Source: DASQZT01 sp035638575 (GTDB lineage: Bacteria; Acidobacteriota; Terriglobia; Bryobacterales; Bryobacteraceae). From it: a stretch of DNA of 64,000 nucleotides. Location of the stretch: the NCBI GenBank assembly GCA_035638575.1, contig DASQZT010000098.1, positions 62,001 through 126,000 on the forward strand. Reading direction: 5' to 3'. Shown piece after piece: positions 26,347-35,718 of the stretch. Positions within the stretch are counted from its first letter, which is position 1; every line of letters begins with the position of its first letter. A program made the position numbers and the translations under genes. The notes beneath the pieces were generated by a model, which saw nothing but the letters and a program-made list of their open reading frames with translations, was not told the origin of the DNA and did no database searches.

Positions 26347-29300
26347 ATGAAACCGAGGACCCTGACGATCCTGTTGGCTGTGGCTTTCTTACTTAACGCG
26401 CCTGCCTTTGGTCAGCTTGACACCGCGAGCATCTCGGGAAGGATCACCGACAGCAGCGCCGCTGTGATTGGCGGCGCCCAAATCACGGTAGTCAATACCG
26501 ACACCCACTTTCAGAGTGTAACCATGACCAATAACGAAGGTCTGTTTCGCGTGCCTTCCTTAAGTCCGGGACCCTACCAGTTGACTGTGGCCGCATCCGG
26601 TTTCAAGCAGTACGTCCGCGAGAAAGTGGATCTCCAGGTGGGCGACAACGTGGCCATCGACGCCGCTCTGGAAGTCGGCGCTATCAGCGACACCATTCAC
26701 GTAACCGCGGAGGCGCCGCAACTGCAAACCGAAACCTCTTCCGGGGGTGCGGTACTCGAAGGAGTGTATCTGCAGGGACTTCCGCTGTATCAGCGAAACG
26801 TGAAGGCCACTTTCTATCTCACGCCCGGCGTTGAAATCCAAGGCTTTGGTTACTCCGGCAATTTACAGGGCTTCCATATTAACGGTCTCCAGGACAGCAA
26901 GGTCGGATACTTTCAGGACGGCAACTTCGCGGTGGGCAACAACAACGGCACCATCTACACGGCCGACCCCATCCAGAGCACTGTCGAAGAAGTCAAAATT
27001 CTCGCCACCACCCTGCCGGCGGAATACGGACACTCGGCTGGCGGCGCCATGACGGCGGTCCAGCGAACCGGGACCAACACGTTGCACGGCGAAGTTTCGG
27101 AGTTCGGACGCGTCAGCGCCATGCAGCACCGGAAGTATTTCGACCTGTATCACTTCGGCCAGGTGCAGCCGGGACAGGTTGCCACGCCGTCGGAGCTGTT
27201 TCAAGAGCCGAACGCGACCTTGCACGGGCCGGTCTACATCCCCAAGCTGTATAACGGGAAGAACAAAACGTTTTTCGTGTTCGCCGTCGAGCGGCTGATC
27301 GAAAAGCAGGCCAAGCAGCAGGCCTACACCGTTCCGGATGCGGCCGAATTAGCGGGCGACTTCAGTTTTGGAGGCCACGGAGTGACCGCCAACCCGCTCT
27401 ACGACCCTCTCAGCACCACGCAACTGGCCAATGGAACCTGGACTCGCAATCCGATCGCAGGCAATCTGATCCCGAAATCGCGCATCGACCCCGTGGCCGC
27501 CAAGTTTATCAGCCTGACTCCCTGGGCTCCTCCCAACGCGCCGGGAACTTACAGCAATACGGGCCCCCAGAACAATTTCCAGGGCACTTACCTGAAGAAA
27601 GTGTTTTGGGAGAATTACACGGGCCGCCTGGACCACCAGTTCGATCCGAATTTCAAGATCTTCGCCAACTTCACATACAATTCGCGCTACCAGCGCATTC
27701 CCAACCCGCAGCTCTCGCAACCTTTGTTCGATTCCAGCCTGGTGACCGAAAACGATTATCAGAACACCGCCACCTTGGGAGCGACCAAGATCCTGCGCAG
27801 CAACCTGGTGAACGAATTCAAGGTTGGCTACTATCGCTTCGAACCGCGCATCAACTCGCCGGACACCAACCAGAACCTCGCGGGCCTGCTGGGCATTCCC
27901 AACGTCGCTCCAACCCTGCTGCCCGGCGGACTGCCGCTGAGCGTGGGCGGCCCCACCACCAACATCATCGAGAACTTCACGGCCAAAGACGACATCACCT
28001 GGCTGAAGGGCAGTCACAGCTTCAAGTTCGGATACGATCTGCTCCACATGCGCCAAAACAGCTATAGCCTGGGGAGCCCCAGCGGCAGCTTCTCGTTTGA
28101 CGGCGCTTCCGGATTAACCGGCAACGGGACTCAGACTATTCCCAACACCGGTGGAATCAGCCTGGCATCCTTCATGCTCGGCTCGGTAAGCTCCGCGACT
28201 TTCTCGATTCCGACCGCGACCTGGCTGCCCCGCGACAATATCAACAGCTTCTACTTCCAGGACGACTGGCGAGTCAGCCCCTCCCTCACACTCAACCTGG
28301 GCCTGCGCTATGTGCACGAGAGCCCGTGGCACACCAAGTACGGCCAGTTCTCGCAATTCGATCCGAGCCAGCCCGACCCCCTCGTGCCGGGCAGTATGGG
28401 CAAGATCACGCACCCGGGCGGGAACATCACCAACGGGTATAACAAGGAGTTCGATCCTCGTGCCGGGCTGGCCTGGCACGCGAGGGAAAAACTGGTGGTA
28501 CGCACGGGCTTCGCCCTGATGCACGTGGATCTCGGCAATGCGCCCAGCCAGCTCGATGAGTACAGCATCTCCACCACGCAATCCCAGGTCTCCGGAAACC
28601 CGAAGCCGATTTACCAGATCAGCCAGGGGCCCCTGCCGATCGTCTATCCGGCCCTCCAGCCCAACGGCACGCAGCCGTTCCAGGGATCCAACTACTCATC
28701 GCGCAACACAACCCGGACAGATCCGAATCTCCATTCACCGTACGTGTTGACCTGGAACATGAACCTGCAATACCAATTGCGCGAAAATTACCTCTTGCAG
28801 CTGAGTTACGACGGCACGGCAGGCATAGGCAATCTGGAGACCCCGCAGTACAACGCGCTGCCCGAAAACTACGATGCGAACAATCCGGCGGCTCTCGCTG
28901 CATTTGTCGGTAACTCGCAAATCTACCGGCCATTTCCCAACTACGGAACCATCACTTACCGGGGCAACATCAGTCATTCGAGTTATCACGGCGGCACCCT
29001 TCGCATCACCAAGCGCTACGCCAAGGCGCTTACTTTCGACGCCTTCTACACCTACTCCAAGAGTCTCGACGGCAGCGGTGTGGGCAACGTGGATGTGGCC
29101 AGCAACCTGTACAAGGGGCTCTCCTCATTCGATCGGCGCCAGCGCTTTGTCAACAACTTCAGCTACGACCTGCCGGTGGGCAAGGGACGGCCCCTGCTGA
29201 ACCGAAGCGGCGTGCTGAACGTTCTGTTCGGAGGTTACACGCTGGTTTGGACTTACGACATCTACAGCGGCAACCCGGTCACCCTGGGCTTCACCAACAG

Positions 29301-29778
29301 CCCGTACAATTACCTTCCTGGCTTTATCGGCATCGGGGGCCGGCCGAACCTCCTGGGGTACGCTACCCTGCGCGACAACTGGCAGGATCTGGGTGGCGAC
29401 CGCTTCAACGAAGGAAATCAAAACTCCACCATCAGCAGCCTGGCCGACTTCGCCTATCCCGCCGCATACACCTTCGGCAACGCCGGAAAGGACACCTTCA
29501 TCACGCAGCGCGGCATTGGCGCGAGTTTCTCCGCCCGCAAGGAGTTCGCCCTCAAAGAAAGGCTCAAGCTCCAACTGCGCTTCGACTTCCAGAATCCTTT
29601 CAAGTGGTACAACTGGGGCAACATGAACACCACGGTGGATTTGAAGAATGTCGTGCCGGGCACCATTACTCCGACCCCGGCGAATTTGTTCGGCAAGGTT
29701 CCGTCGGGAAACGAGGCTACGACGGTGGCCGATGGCGGAGTGCCCATGATGAACGCTACCATAAAATTTGTGTGGTAG
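26347..29778 (+). CDS. Oar-like TonB-dependent receptor
   Basis: The protein is 1143 residues from the ATG at 26347, chosen over an upstream GTG because it gives a clean signal peptide (cut near PAFGQ) and follows GAGGGGAG by seven bases. It has a carboxypeptidase-regulatory domain (about 25-110, DTASISGRITDSSAAVIGGA), a plug (about 120-240, FHINGLQDSKVGYFQDG) and a long barrel ending in aromatic Trp (TIKFVW). It is an outer-membrane receptor, ligand unknown. It lies 150 bases after the membrane-bound regulator and 64 bases before a DUF362 gene on the same strand. Confidence 0.93.
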   Translation: MKPRTLTILLAVAFLLNAPAFGQLDTASISGRITDSSAAVIGGAQITVVNTDTHFQSVTMTNNEGLFRVPSLSPGPYQLTVAASGFKQYVREKVDLQVGDNVAIDAALEVGAISDTIHVTAEAPQLQTETSSGGAVLEGVYLQGLPLYQRNVKATFYLTPGVEIQGFGYSGNLQGFHINGLQDSKVGYFQDGNFAVGNNNGTIYTADPIQSTVEEVKILATTLPAEYGHSAGGAMTAVQRTGTNTLHGEVSEFGRVSAMQHRKYFDLYHFGQVQPGQVATPSELFQEPNATLHGPVYIPKLYNGKNKTFFVFAVERLIEKQAKQQAYTVPDAAELAGDFSFGGHGVTANPLYDPLSTTQLANGTWTRNPIAGNLIPKSRIDPVAAKFISLTPWAPPNAPGTYSNTGPQNNFQGTYLKKVFWENYTGRLDHQFDPNFKIFANFTYNSRYQRIPNPQLSQPLFDSSLVTENDYQNTATLGATKILRSNLVNEFKVGYYRFEPRINSPDTNQNLAGLLGIPNVAPTLLPGGLPLSVGGPTTNIIENFTAKDDITWLKGSHSFKFGYDLLHMRQNSYSLGSPSGSFSFDGASGLTGNGTQTIPNTGGISLASFMLGSVSSATFSIPTATWLPRDNINSFYFQDDWRVSPSLTLNLGLRYVHESPWHTKYGQFSQFDPSQPDPLVPGSMGKITHPGGNITNGYNKEFDPRAGLAWHAREKLVVRTGFALMHVDLGNAPSQLDEYSISTTQSQVSGNPKPIYQISQGPLPIVYPALQPNGTQPFQGSNYSSRNTTRTDPNLHSPYVLTWNMNLQYQLRENYLLQLSYDGTAGIGNLETPQYNALPENYDANNPAALAAFVGNSQIYRPFPNYGTITYRGNISHSSYHGGTLRITKRYAKALTFDAFYTYSKSLDGSGVGNVDVASNLYKGLSSFDRRQRFVNNFSYDLPVGKGRPLLNRSGVLNVLFGGYTLVWTYDIYSGNPVTLGFTNSPYNYLPGFIGIGGRPNLLGYATLRDNWQDLGGDRFNEGNQNSTISSLADFAYPAAYTFGNAGKDTFITQRGIGASFSARKEFALKERLKLQLRFDFQNPFKWYNWGNMNTTVDLKNVVPGTITPTPANLFGKVPSGNEATTVADGGVPMMNATIKFVW

Positions 29779-29842
29779 CAGCGAGGGGGCACCGCTCCCC
29801 GTGGTCTGCCGATCGCCGGCCAAAAGGAACAGGAGACTCGAC

Positions 29843-31045
29843 ATGCAGTGCAATTCGACCCGTAGGGAATGGTTGTGGAAGACCGCGGCGGGGATTTCCG
29901 GCGCATATCTGGCGGGCCCGCGGCTACGCGCCGATGCGCCGGCCGCGCCCGTGGCGGTGGCCCGGTGCAAGACTTACGATTCGGGCGAGCTGCTGCCGAC
30001 CATGCAGGCGATGTTCGACCGCCTGGGCGGACTGGGGCGCCTGGTGAAGGGCAAGACGGTCGCCGTCAAAATCAACCTGACGGGTTCGCCCACCTACCGC
30101 ATCGGCTATCTTCCGCTGGAAGACACCCACTACACGCATCCGCACGTGATCGCCGCCGCCGCGCACCTGATGGCCAAGGCCGGCGCGCGCCGCATCCGAA
30201 TCCTGGAAAGCCCGTGGTCCACGGCCGACCCGGTGGAGGAGTACCTCCTGCGCGCCAACTGGGAGCCGCGCGACATTCTGGGCGCCGCGCCCGACGTCGA
30301 GTTCGAGAACACCAATTACCTGGGCCAGGGCAAGAAATATTCGCGCATGACCGTGCCCCATGGAGGCTACATTTATCCGGCTTTCGACCTGAACCACTCC
30401 TACCAAGACTGCGACGTGTTCGTCAGTATCGCCAAGATGAAGGAGCACGCCACGGCCGGGGTGACGCTCTCCATGAAGAACTGTTTCGGCATGACGCCGT
30501 GCACGATCTACGGGTCGGGCGCGGGCGTGGACGAGCCGTCGCTGGTCCCCAAAGGCGGCCGCACCATGGTCCACTCCGGCAACCGCCAGCCCTCCAAGAG
30601 CGCGCCGCCGGAGAAAGACCCGACCACCCCGCGTCAGGACACCTGGCGCGTTCCGCGAACCGTGGTCGATCTGATCTCCGCCCGTCCCATTCACCTGGCG
30701 ATTGTCGAAGGCATCAAGACGATGACCGGTGGTGAGGGCCCGTGGATTCGCGAAGACCTGAAGCCCGCAGCTCCCGGCGTGATCGTGGCCGGCACCAACC
30801 CGGTCAGCACGGATGCGGTCTCCATGGCGGTAATGGGCTTCGATCCGATGGCGGTTCGCGGCACGCCGCCATTCGAAGTCTGCGACAGCACGCTGAAACT
30901 GGCGGAAGATGTGGGACTGGGCACCCGCGATCTCAGCCGAATCGAGGTCATCGGGACTCCGATCCACGACGTCCGTTTCGACTTCGCCGCCATTCGCAAG
31001 GCCCGCCGCGCCGGGCCTCCACCGCGGATGGGCATCCGGGGTTGA
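29843..31045 (+). CDS. Tat-exported DUF362-domain protein
   Basis: This is a 400-residue protein with a Tat-like leader (STRREWLWKTAAGISGAYLAG) and the DUF362 core: VAVKINLTG, YTHPHVIAAAAHLMAKAGARRIRILE, a conserved IAKMKEHATAGVTLSMKNCFG segment, and IVEGIKTMTGGEGPW followed by GTNPVSTDAVSMAVMGFDP. DUF362 proteins are of unknown biochemical role, some with iron-sulfur domains; none of those Cys clusters is seen here. The ATG at 29843 follows AGGAG by seven bases. It may be cotranscribed with the receptor before it. Confidence 0.87.
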   Translation: MQCNSTRREWLWKTAAGISGAYLAGPRLRADAPAAPVAVARCKTYDSGELLPTMQAMFDRLGGLGRLVKGKTVAVKINLTGSPTYRIGYLPLEDTHYTHPHVIAAAAHLMAKAGARRIRILESPWSTADPVEEYLLRANWEPRDILGAAPDVEFENTNYLGQGKKYSRMTVPHGGYIYPAFDLNHSYQDCDVFVSIAKMKEHATAGVTLSMKNCFGMTPCTIYGSGAGVDEPSLVPKGGRTMVHSGNRQPSKSAPPEKDPTTPRQDTWRVPRTVVDLISARPIHLAIVEGIKTMTGGEGPWIREDLKPAAPGVIVAGTNPVSTDAVSMAVMGFDPMAVRGTPPFEVCDSTLKLAEDVGLGTRDLSRIEVIGTPIHDVRFDFAAIRKARRAGPPPRMGIRG

Positions 31046-31072
31046 CCTTCGCCCTGCCGGCGGGTTGACGCG

Positions 31073-33976
31073 TCAAAACGTAAACCGGATCTGCGATTCC
31101 AGCCGCCGGTTGTTCGCGTTTTCGTAGAACCCCTCGCCGTTGGGTCCGCCCGCGACCTGGTTGGCGAAGCCGAAATACGGCGATGTGATGTTGCCGGCAA
31201 TCGGCCCCGGGTTGGTGTGGTTCAGCAGATTTCGAATCGACATTCCAATGCTCAAATTGTATCGGTGGGTCGTCGTGGGTGTGCCGATGACGCCGCGCAG
31301 TCCGCCACCCGAAGCCGGCGCCGCGAGGGCCACTCCTCCGCCCGAAGGCTGGCGTTGCTCTTCATGCGAGCCTTCGCGCGAAGCGCCGAATCCGATGGTC
31401 TTGGCGATCCTCAGGTTCATCGAGATCTGTCCGGGACCGCGCCCGTAATTGCGGGGCAGCAGCCGTTCCCCGGCGGTTGGATCGGGGTCGAGCAAGCCGT
31501 ACGCGGTCGCGATCAAGCCCGGTTTCGCCGCGCCGGTTGCAATCCCGGGCCGCCCGTTGAATAAGGTCGTGCCGTAAAGATCGCTTCCCGCCGTGATATC
31601 GAACGGCGCACCCGTTTGCGCCACGAAGAACGGGCTGACCCGCACGTTCCCTTTCAGGTTGATCGACCCCCCGGCCGTCACCCTGTGCCGCACGTCCGTG
31701 GCGGCGTGCGAATACTCACCCTCGAAATTGTAAGGATCCGCCGGAAACGTGCCGATGCCGTCCGTGTTGCTCATGGCGCGGTTCAGCACGTAGAAACCGA
31801 ACAGCGAGAAGCCTGCATTCAACTTCGCATTGACATTGGCGATCAGTTGGTTCTGATTGTAGATTCCCGAAGACTCCATCAGGAACACGGCGCCCGGCCC
31901 GCCCAGCGGGAACACTCCGCTGCCCTGTACGGCGGGATTGTATGTTCCGGGCAATGGCGCATTGATGTCTTCGGAGCGGAGCAGGTGCAGCCCGTGGGAG
32001 TTCGTATAGGTCACGGCCAGCGTGGTGTTCGCCGGCAACTGGCGCTCCAGCGTGACGGCGGACTGTACTATGTACGGAGCGCGCATGGTGGAGCTTACTT
32101 TCTCGACGACCTGTGTGGACTGGAAACCAGCCAGCGAAGCCACCGCCGGGATATTCGGGAAGAAATCCGGATTGGCGACAACGTACTGGCGCTGCACGGT
32201 CCCATTGAACCGATCCGCCGCCAGCGTGTTCGCCAGCGGAAAGCGGTCGTAGAACGCGCCGAAGCCGGCCCGCACAACCGTTTTGCTCCGCTTTCGGGCG
32301 CTCGCGCCCGGCGCCCATGCCACCGCCACGCGCGGAGCGAAATCGCGCCAGTCGTGGATGTTGCTCTGCGTCTCGTAGCGCATCCCCAGACTCAACGTGA
32401 CATTGGGACGAACCCGCCATTCATCGCCGGCGAAGACCCCCACGTCCATCTGGCTGACGGAAAGTTCCGCGGTCCCCGCGTCGATACTGAACTGCGTCGC
32501 GCCTCCGCCCAGCGCGCGGATTTGCGCCGCGGAGTAACCGAGTTGCTCAAACTGGAGCGTCCGCTGGTACCGCTCGATCGATGTGATTGTCGCTTCTCCC
32601 GAAGCGTCCGCTACACCGCCGCCGAACGTGAACGTGCCATTGAAATTCTGTGGCGACACGCTGTCGTCCATTTGCTCGCGCACTCGGATGCCGAACCGCA
32701 CCGAGTGTCTCCCGCGGACCATCGACGTGTAATTCTGAAACTCGAAGCTGTTCTGTGTGTCGAACGTGCGCCCGTTGGTCGAGCCTCCGCCGTTGAACGA
32801 CCCCAGCACCTGGATCGTCGGGTCCAGGCTGTTCGCGATCGCCTGGGTCGCGCTGCGATAGTACTGGAAGCGCGTCTCGTTGATGCTCGTGCCCAGCACC
32901 ACCGTGTCCGCGGCCTGCACGGTCTGGTTGGTGAACTGCGAGTGATAGCCGCGGGAGATCAGGTCGAAGCCGCCGATCCCGGCGTCCTGCACGTCGGAGT
33001 GAGTGATGCCGTACCGGAACATCAGCGTGTTCCGGTCGTTCAGCTGGTAGTCCGCTCGCGGGCTGACCTTGGTATAGCGCCCCGGCACGCTCAAGATTCC
33101 GGCGAAAGGCTCGATCGCGAGGGTCTGCGGATTCACAGTCACGGCGTTGGTAATCGTGCCGTTGTCCACCATGTTGCGCTGCGCATCGAGCGTGAACGAC
33201 GACTTCCTGGTGATCGGTCCGCCGGCGTTGCCTTCAAACTCGTTCAGCAGGAACGAAGCCTTCTCCGGCGCGTAGGGATTTCGCGAATTCCAGAACTGGT
33301 TCGCAAAGTTCCAGTTGGCCTCCGCGCGGTACTTGTCCGAACCCGGCTTGGTAAAGATCTCGATCTTTCCGTAACCCAGCTTGTCGTATTCCGGCGAAAA
33401 CGGATTCTGGTTGATGCGGATCTCGCGAATGGATTCCTTGGGCGGCAACTCTCCCCCGCTGAATCCATCAATGAAGATGGACCCGCCGTTGGGGCCCGCC
33501 GATGGCCCGGCCAGCGCCTGCAAGTCCGCGGCAAGGTCGTTCGGATCGTCCGAAAGAGCCTGCAAGTCTTCGCCGCGCAATATCACCGCGCTCGCGTTGT
33601 TGGCGGAATCGGTGCTGACCGCGGGCGCGCCGTTCTCGTCCACCGTCACTTTCTCCAGCGTGGACGCCACCTTCAGCACGAGATTCAGCGCCAGCGGTTC
33701 GCCCTTCAGCGCAACCTTCGCCGCCTGAGGCAATGCCAGGTTCGGCGCGGAGGCCTGGACCGTGTAATTCCCAGGCGCCAGTTCCGCGAAAGCGTATAAG
33801 CCGCTGTTGTCCGCCGAAGTGGTCTTGACCACGCCCCCTGGGCCGGACACCACGACTTTGGCGCCAGGGAGCACGCCCCCGCTCTCATCGGTGACCTGAC
33901 CTCTAAGCGTCGCGGTCTGCGCGAAAAGCGAAGGCCACCAGCAAGCAGCCAGCAGAAGAAAGGAGATTCGATTCAT
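31073..33976 (-). CDS. Oar-like TonB-dependent receptor at the end of the lysine operon
   Basis: The 967-residue protein has a signal peptide (ending near PSLFAQ), a carboxypeptidase-regulatory domain (about 22-100, TATLRGQVTDESGGVLPGAKV), a plug-like region with a short IFIDGFSGGELPPKESIREIRI motif and a barrel ending in aromatic Phe (SQIRFTF). It starts only 19 bases after the dapD stop on the same strand, with purine-rich GAGAGGCTGGGG before its ATG, so it is probably on the lysine-biosynthesis transcript. Its ligand is unknown. A Pro/Ala/Gly-rich extracellular loop (about DNA 31290-31340) lies near the end. Confidence 0.92.
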   Translation of the reverse strand: MNRISFLLLAACWWPSLFAQTATLRGQVTDESGGVLPGAKVVVSGPGGVVKTTSADNSGLYAFAELAPGNYTVQASAPNLALPQAAKVALKGEPLALNLVLKVASTLEKVTVDENGAPAVSTDSANNASAVILRGEDLQALSDDPNDLAADLQALAGPSAGPNGGSIFIDGFSGGELPPKESIREIRINQNPFSPEYDKLGYGKIEIFTKPGSDKYRAEANWNFANQFWNSRNPYAPEKASFLLNEFEGNAGGPITRKSSFTLDAQRNMVDNGTITNAVTVNPQTLAIEPFAGILSVPGRYTKVSPRADYQLNDRNTLMFRYGITHSDVQDAGIGGFDLISRGYHSQFTNQTVQAADTVVLGTSINETRFQYYRSATQAIANSLDPTIQVLGSFNGGGSTNGRTFDTQNSFEFQNYTSMVRGRHSVRFGIRVREQMDDSVSPQNFNGTFTFGGGVADASGEATITSIERYQRTLQFEQLGYSAAQIRALGGGATQFSIDAGTAELSVSQMDVGVFAGDEWRVRPNVTLSLGMRYETQSNIHDWRDFAPRVAVAWAPGASARKRSKTVVRAGFGAFYDRFPLANTLAADRFNGTVQRQYVVANPDFFPNIPAVASLAGFQSTQVVEKVSSTMRAPYIVQSAVTLERQLPANTTLAVTYTNSHGLHLLRSEDINAPLPGTYNPAVQGSGVFPLGGPGAVFLMESSGIYNQNQLIANVNAKLNAGFSLFGFYVLNRAMSNTDGIGTFPADPYNFEGEYSHAATDVRHRVTAGGSINLKGNVRVSPFFVAQTGAPFDITAGSDLYGTTLFNGRPGIATGAAKPGLIATAYGLLDPDPTAGERLLPRNYGRGPGQISMNLRIAKTIGFGASREGSHEEQRQPSGGGVALAAPASGGGLRGVIGTPTTTHRYNLSIGMSIRNLLNHTNPGPIAGNITSPYFGFANQVAGGPNGEGFYENANNRRLESQIRFTF

Positions 33977-33995
33977 TGCGGATCGCCCCAGCCTC

Positions 33996-34832
33996 TCACC
34001 TCAGCAGATCTTCGAGCTGAATCTTTGTGTCGGTCCGCGCATCGCGATACTTCACGATCACCGGCGTGTAGACCGAGATTCCCCACTCCTTGCCCGGACC
34101 GCTGGTGACGGCGCGGGCGCCCGCCACGATCACGGCCTCTTCGGGAATCACCAGCGGGTCGTCGTCCGTGGCGCGGTGTACCGTGTGGCGCACCAGGTCG
34201 TAGACCGGCGTCGAGCGATTCAAAATGGTCCCAGTTCCCAGCACCGCGCGGCGCTTCACCACGGTGCCTTCGTAGATCCCGCAGTTGCCGCCCACCAGCA
34301 CATCGTCCTCCACGATCACCGGCATCGCGCCGATGGGCTCCAGCACACCGCCGATCTGGCTTGCCGCCGAGATGTGGCAGTTCTTGCCGACCTGCGCGCA
34401 ACTCCCCACCAGCGCATGCGAGTCCACCATCGTTCCATCGTCCACGTACGAGCCGGCGTTGATGTACATGGGCGGCATGCACGTGACGCCCTTGCCGATA
34501 TAGCAGCCGTCGCGAATGCTCGAGCCGCCCGGCACGATGCGCACGCCGCTTGCGGCGGTGAACTGCTTTACCGGGTACGTCGATTTGTCGAAGAACGGCT
34601 GGCGCGTGGAATCCACCGACATGTCCACGATCCCGCCCATGCGGAACCCCAGCAGGATGCCCTTTTTCACCCACGCGTTCACCCGCCATCCGGTGCGCGC
34701 CGATGCGTCCGGCTCCGCGGCGCGCACGCGCCCCGCGTTCAGTGCATTCCGGAAAGCGGCGAAGAGCTGAAAGTGCTCGTCGTCGTAGGTCGCGGGCCGG
34801 TCGTGGTACAGCCGCTCGATTTCAGCCTGCAA
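33996..34832 (-). CDS. dapD: Tetrahydrodipicolinate N-succinyltransferase
   Basis: The 278-residue cytosolic enzyme succinylates tetrahydrodipicolinate in the succinylase route to meso-diaminopimelate and lysine. The N-terminal helical part (with WRVNAWVKKGILLGFR) leads into left-handed beta-helix hexapeptide repeats (IRDGCYIGKGVTCMPPMYINAGSYV, VGKNCHISAASQIGGVLEP). The length is close to the usual 270-280. It overlaps dapA by 11 bases. It is the last biosynthetic gene before the receptor. Confidence 0.97.
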   Translation of the reverse strand: MQAEIERLYHDRPATYDDEHFQLFAAFRNALNAGRVRAAEPDASARTGWRVNAWVKKGILLGFRMGGIVDMSVDSTRQPFFDKSTYPVKQFTAASGVRIVPGGSSIRDGCYIGKGVTCMPPMYINAGSYVDDGTMVDSHALVGSCAQVGKNCHISAASQIGGVLEPIGAMPVIVEDDVLVGGNCGIYEGTVVKRRAVLGTGTILNRSTPVYDLVRHTVHRATDDDPLVIPEEAVIVAGARAVTSGPGKEWGISVYTPVIVKYRDARTDTKIQLEDLLR

Positions 34833-35718
34833 CCGGCACCTTCCCCATCAGCCCGACCGTCTCCAGGACCTTCGCGATCCTGGCCAGGTTGTCGGTGCCC
34901 GGCGGGCACATCGGCAGGCGCATCGTGGGATCGAGCAGGCCCATCAGTCCCATCGCCGCTTTCACCGGAATCGGATTCGACTCCACGAAGTTCACGTTCA
35001 TCAGCGGCAGAAACCGCCGCTGGATCTCGCGGGCGCCTTCGAAATCGCCCCGCAGGCACGCCTGCGCCAGTTGCGTCATCTCCCCGGGGATCTCGTTCGA
35101 GACCACCGAAATCACCCCGCGGCCGCCCAGCGCCATCAGCGGGATGGTAACGGCGTCGTCGCCCGACAGCACCGTGAAACTCCGCGGAACCTCGTGCAGC
35201 ACGTTGGCCATCTGCGCGATATTGCCCGACGCTTCCTTCACGCCGGCGATGTTTTCGATCCGCGCCAGCCTCGCCAGCGTGCCCGGCTCCACGTTCACTC
35301 CCGTGCGGCCCTGCACGCTGTACACGATGATCGGAATCCGGATGGCGCGGGCGATCGCCTCGTAGTGTTGCACCAGGCCCTGCTGCGTAGGCTTGTTGTA
35401 ATAAGGCGTCACCGAAAGGATGCCGTCCACGCCCCGAAGTTCCAGCTCGCGCGCCAGTTCGAGGACCTCGGCGGTGTTGTAGCCGCCCGCGCCCCCCAGC
35501 ACCGGAACCTTGCCCTTGGCTTCGTCCAGAGTGATTTCGACCACGCGCAGATGCTCCGCGCGGGTCAGCGTGGGGCTCTCGCCCGTGGTGCCGCAGGGAA
35601 CCAGAAAGTTGATGCCCGCTTCGATCTGGCGCCGCACCAGGCGGCGCAGGGTCGCTTCGTCGAGCGATCCGGCGCGATCGAACGGAGTTATCAGCGCGGT
35701 GCCGCATCCTGTGAACAT
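34822..35718 (-). CDS. dapA: 4-hydroxy-tetrahydrodipicolinate synthase
   Basis: The 298-residue aldolase condenses aspartate semialdehyde with pyruvate. The Schiff-base residue is Lys161 (GVKEASG), with the CGTTGE motif at 42-47 and Tyr133. The usual YNVPxRTG signature reads YSVQGRTG (133-140), so Asn and Pro are replaced while Tyr and Arg are kept. It overlaps dapB by 28 bases and dapD by 11, typical of translational coupling. Confidence 0.97.
   Translation of the reverse strand: MFTGCGTALITPFDRAGSLDEATLRRLVRRQIEAGINFLVPCGTTGESPTLTRAEHLRVVEITLDEAKGKVPVLGGAGGYNTAEVLELARELELRGVDGILSVTPYYNKPTQQGLVQHYEAIARAIRIPIIVYSVQGRTGVNVEPGTLARLARIENIAGVKEASGNIAQMANVLHEVPRSFTVLSGDDAVTIPLMALGGRGVISVVSNEIPGEMTQLAQACLRGDFEGAREIQRRFLPLMNVNFVESNPIPVKAAMGLMGLLDPTMRLPMCPPGTDNLARIAKVLETVGLMGKVPVAG

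Noticed and set aside
31616..33799. 727-codon plus-strand open frame inside the third receptor
   Set aside because: Antisense shadow with repetitive Arg/His/Leu composition; the minus-strand receptor has clear family motifs.
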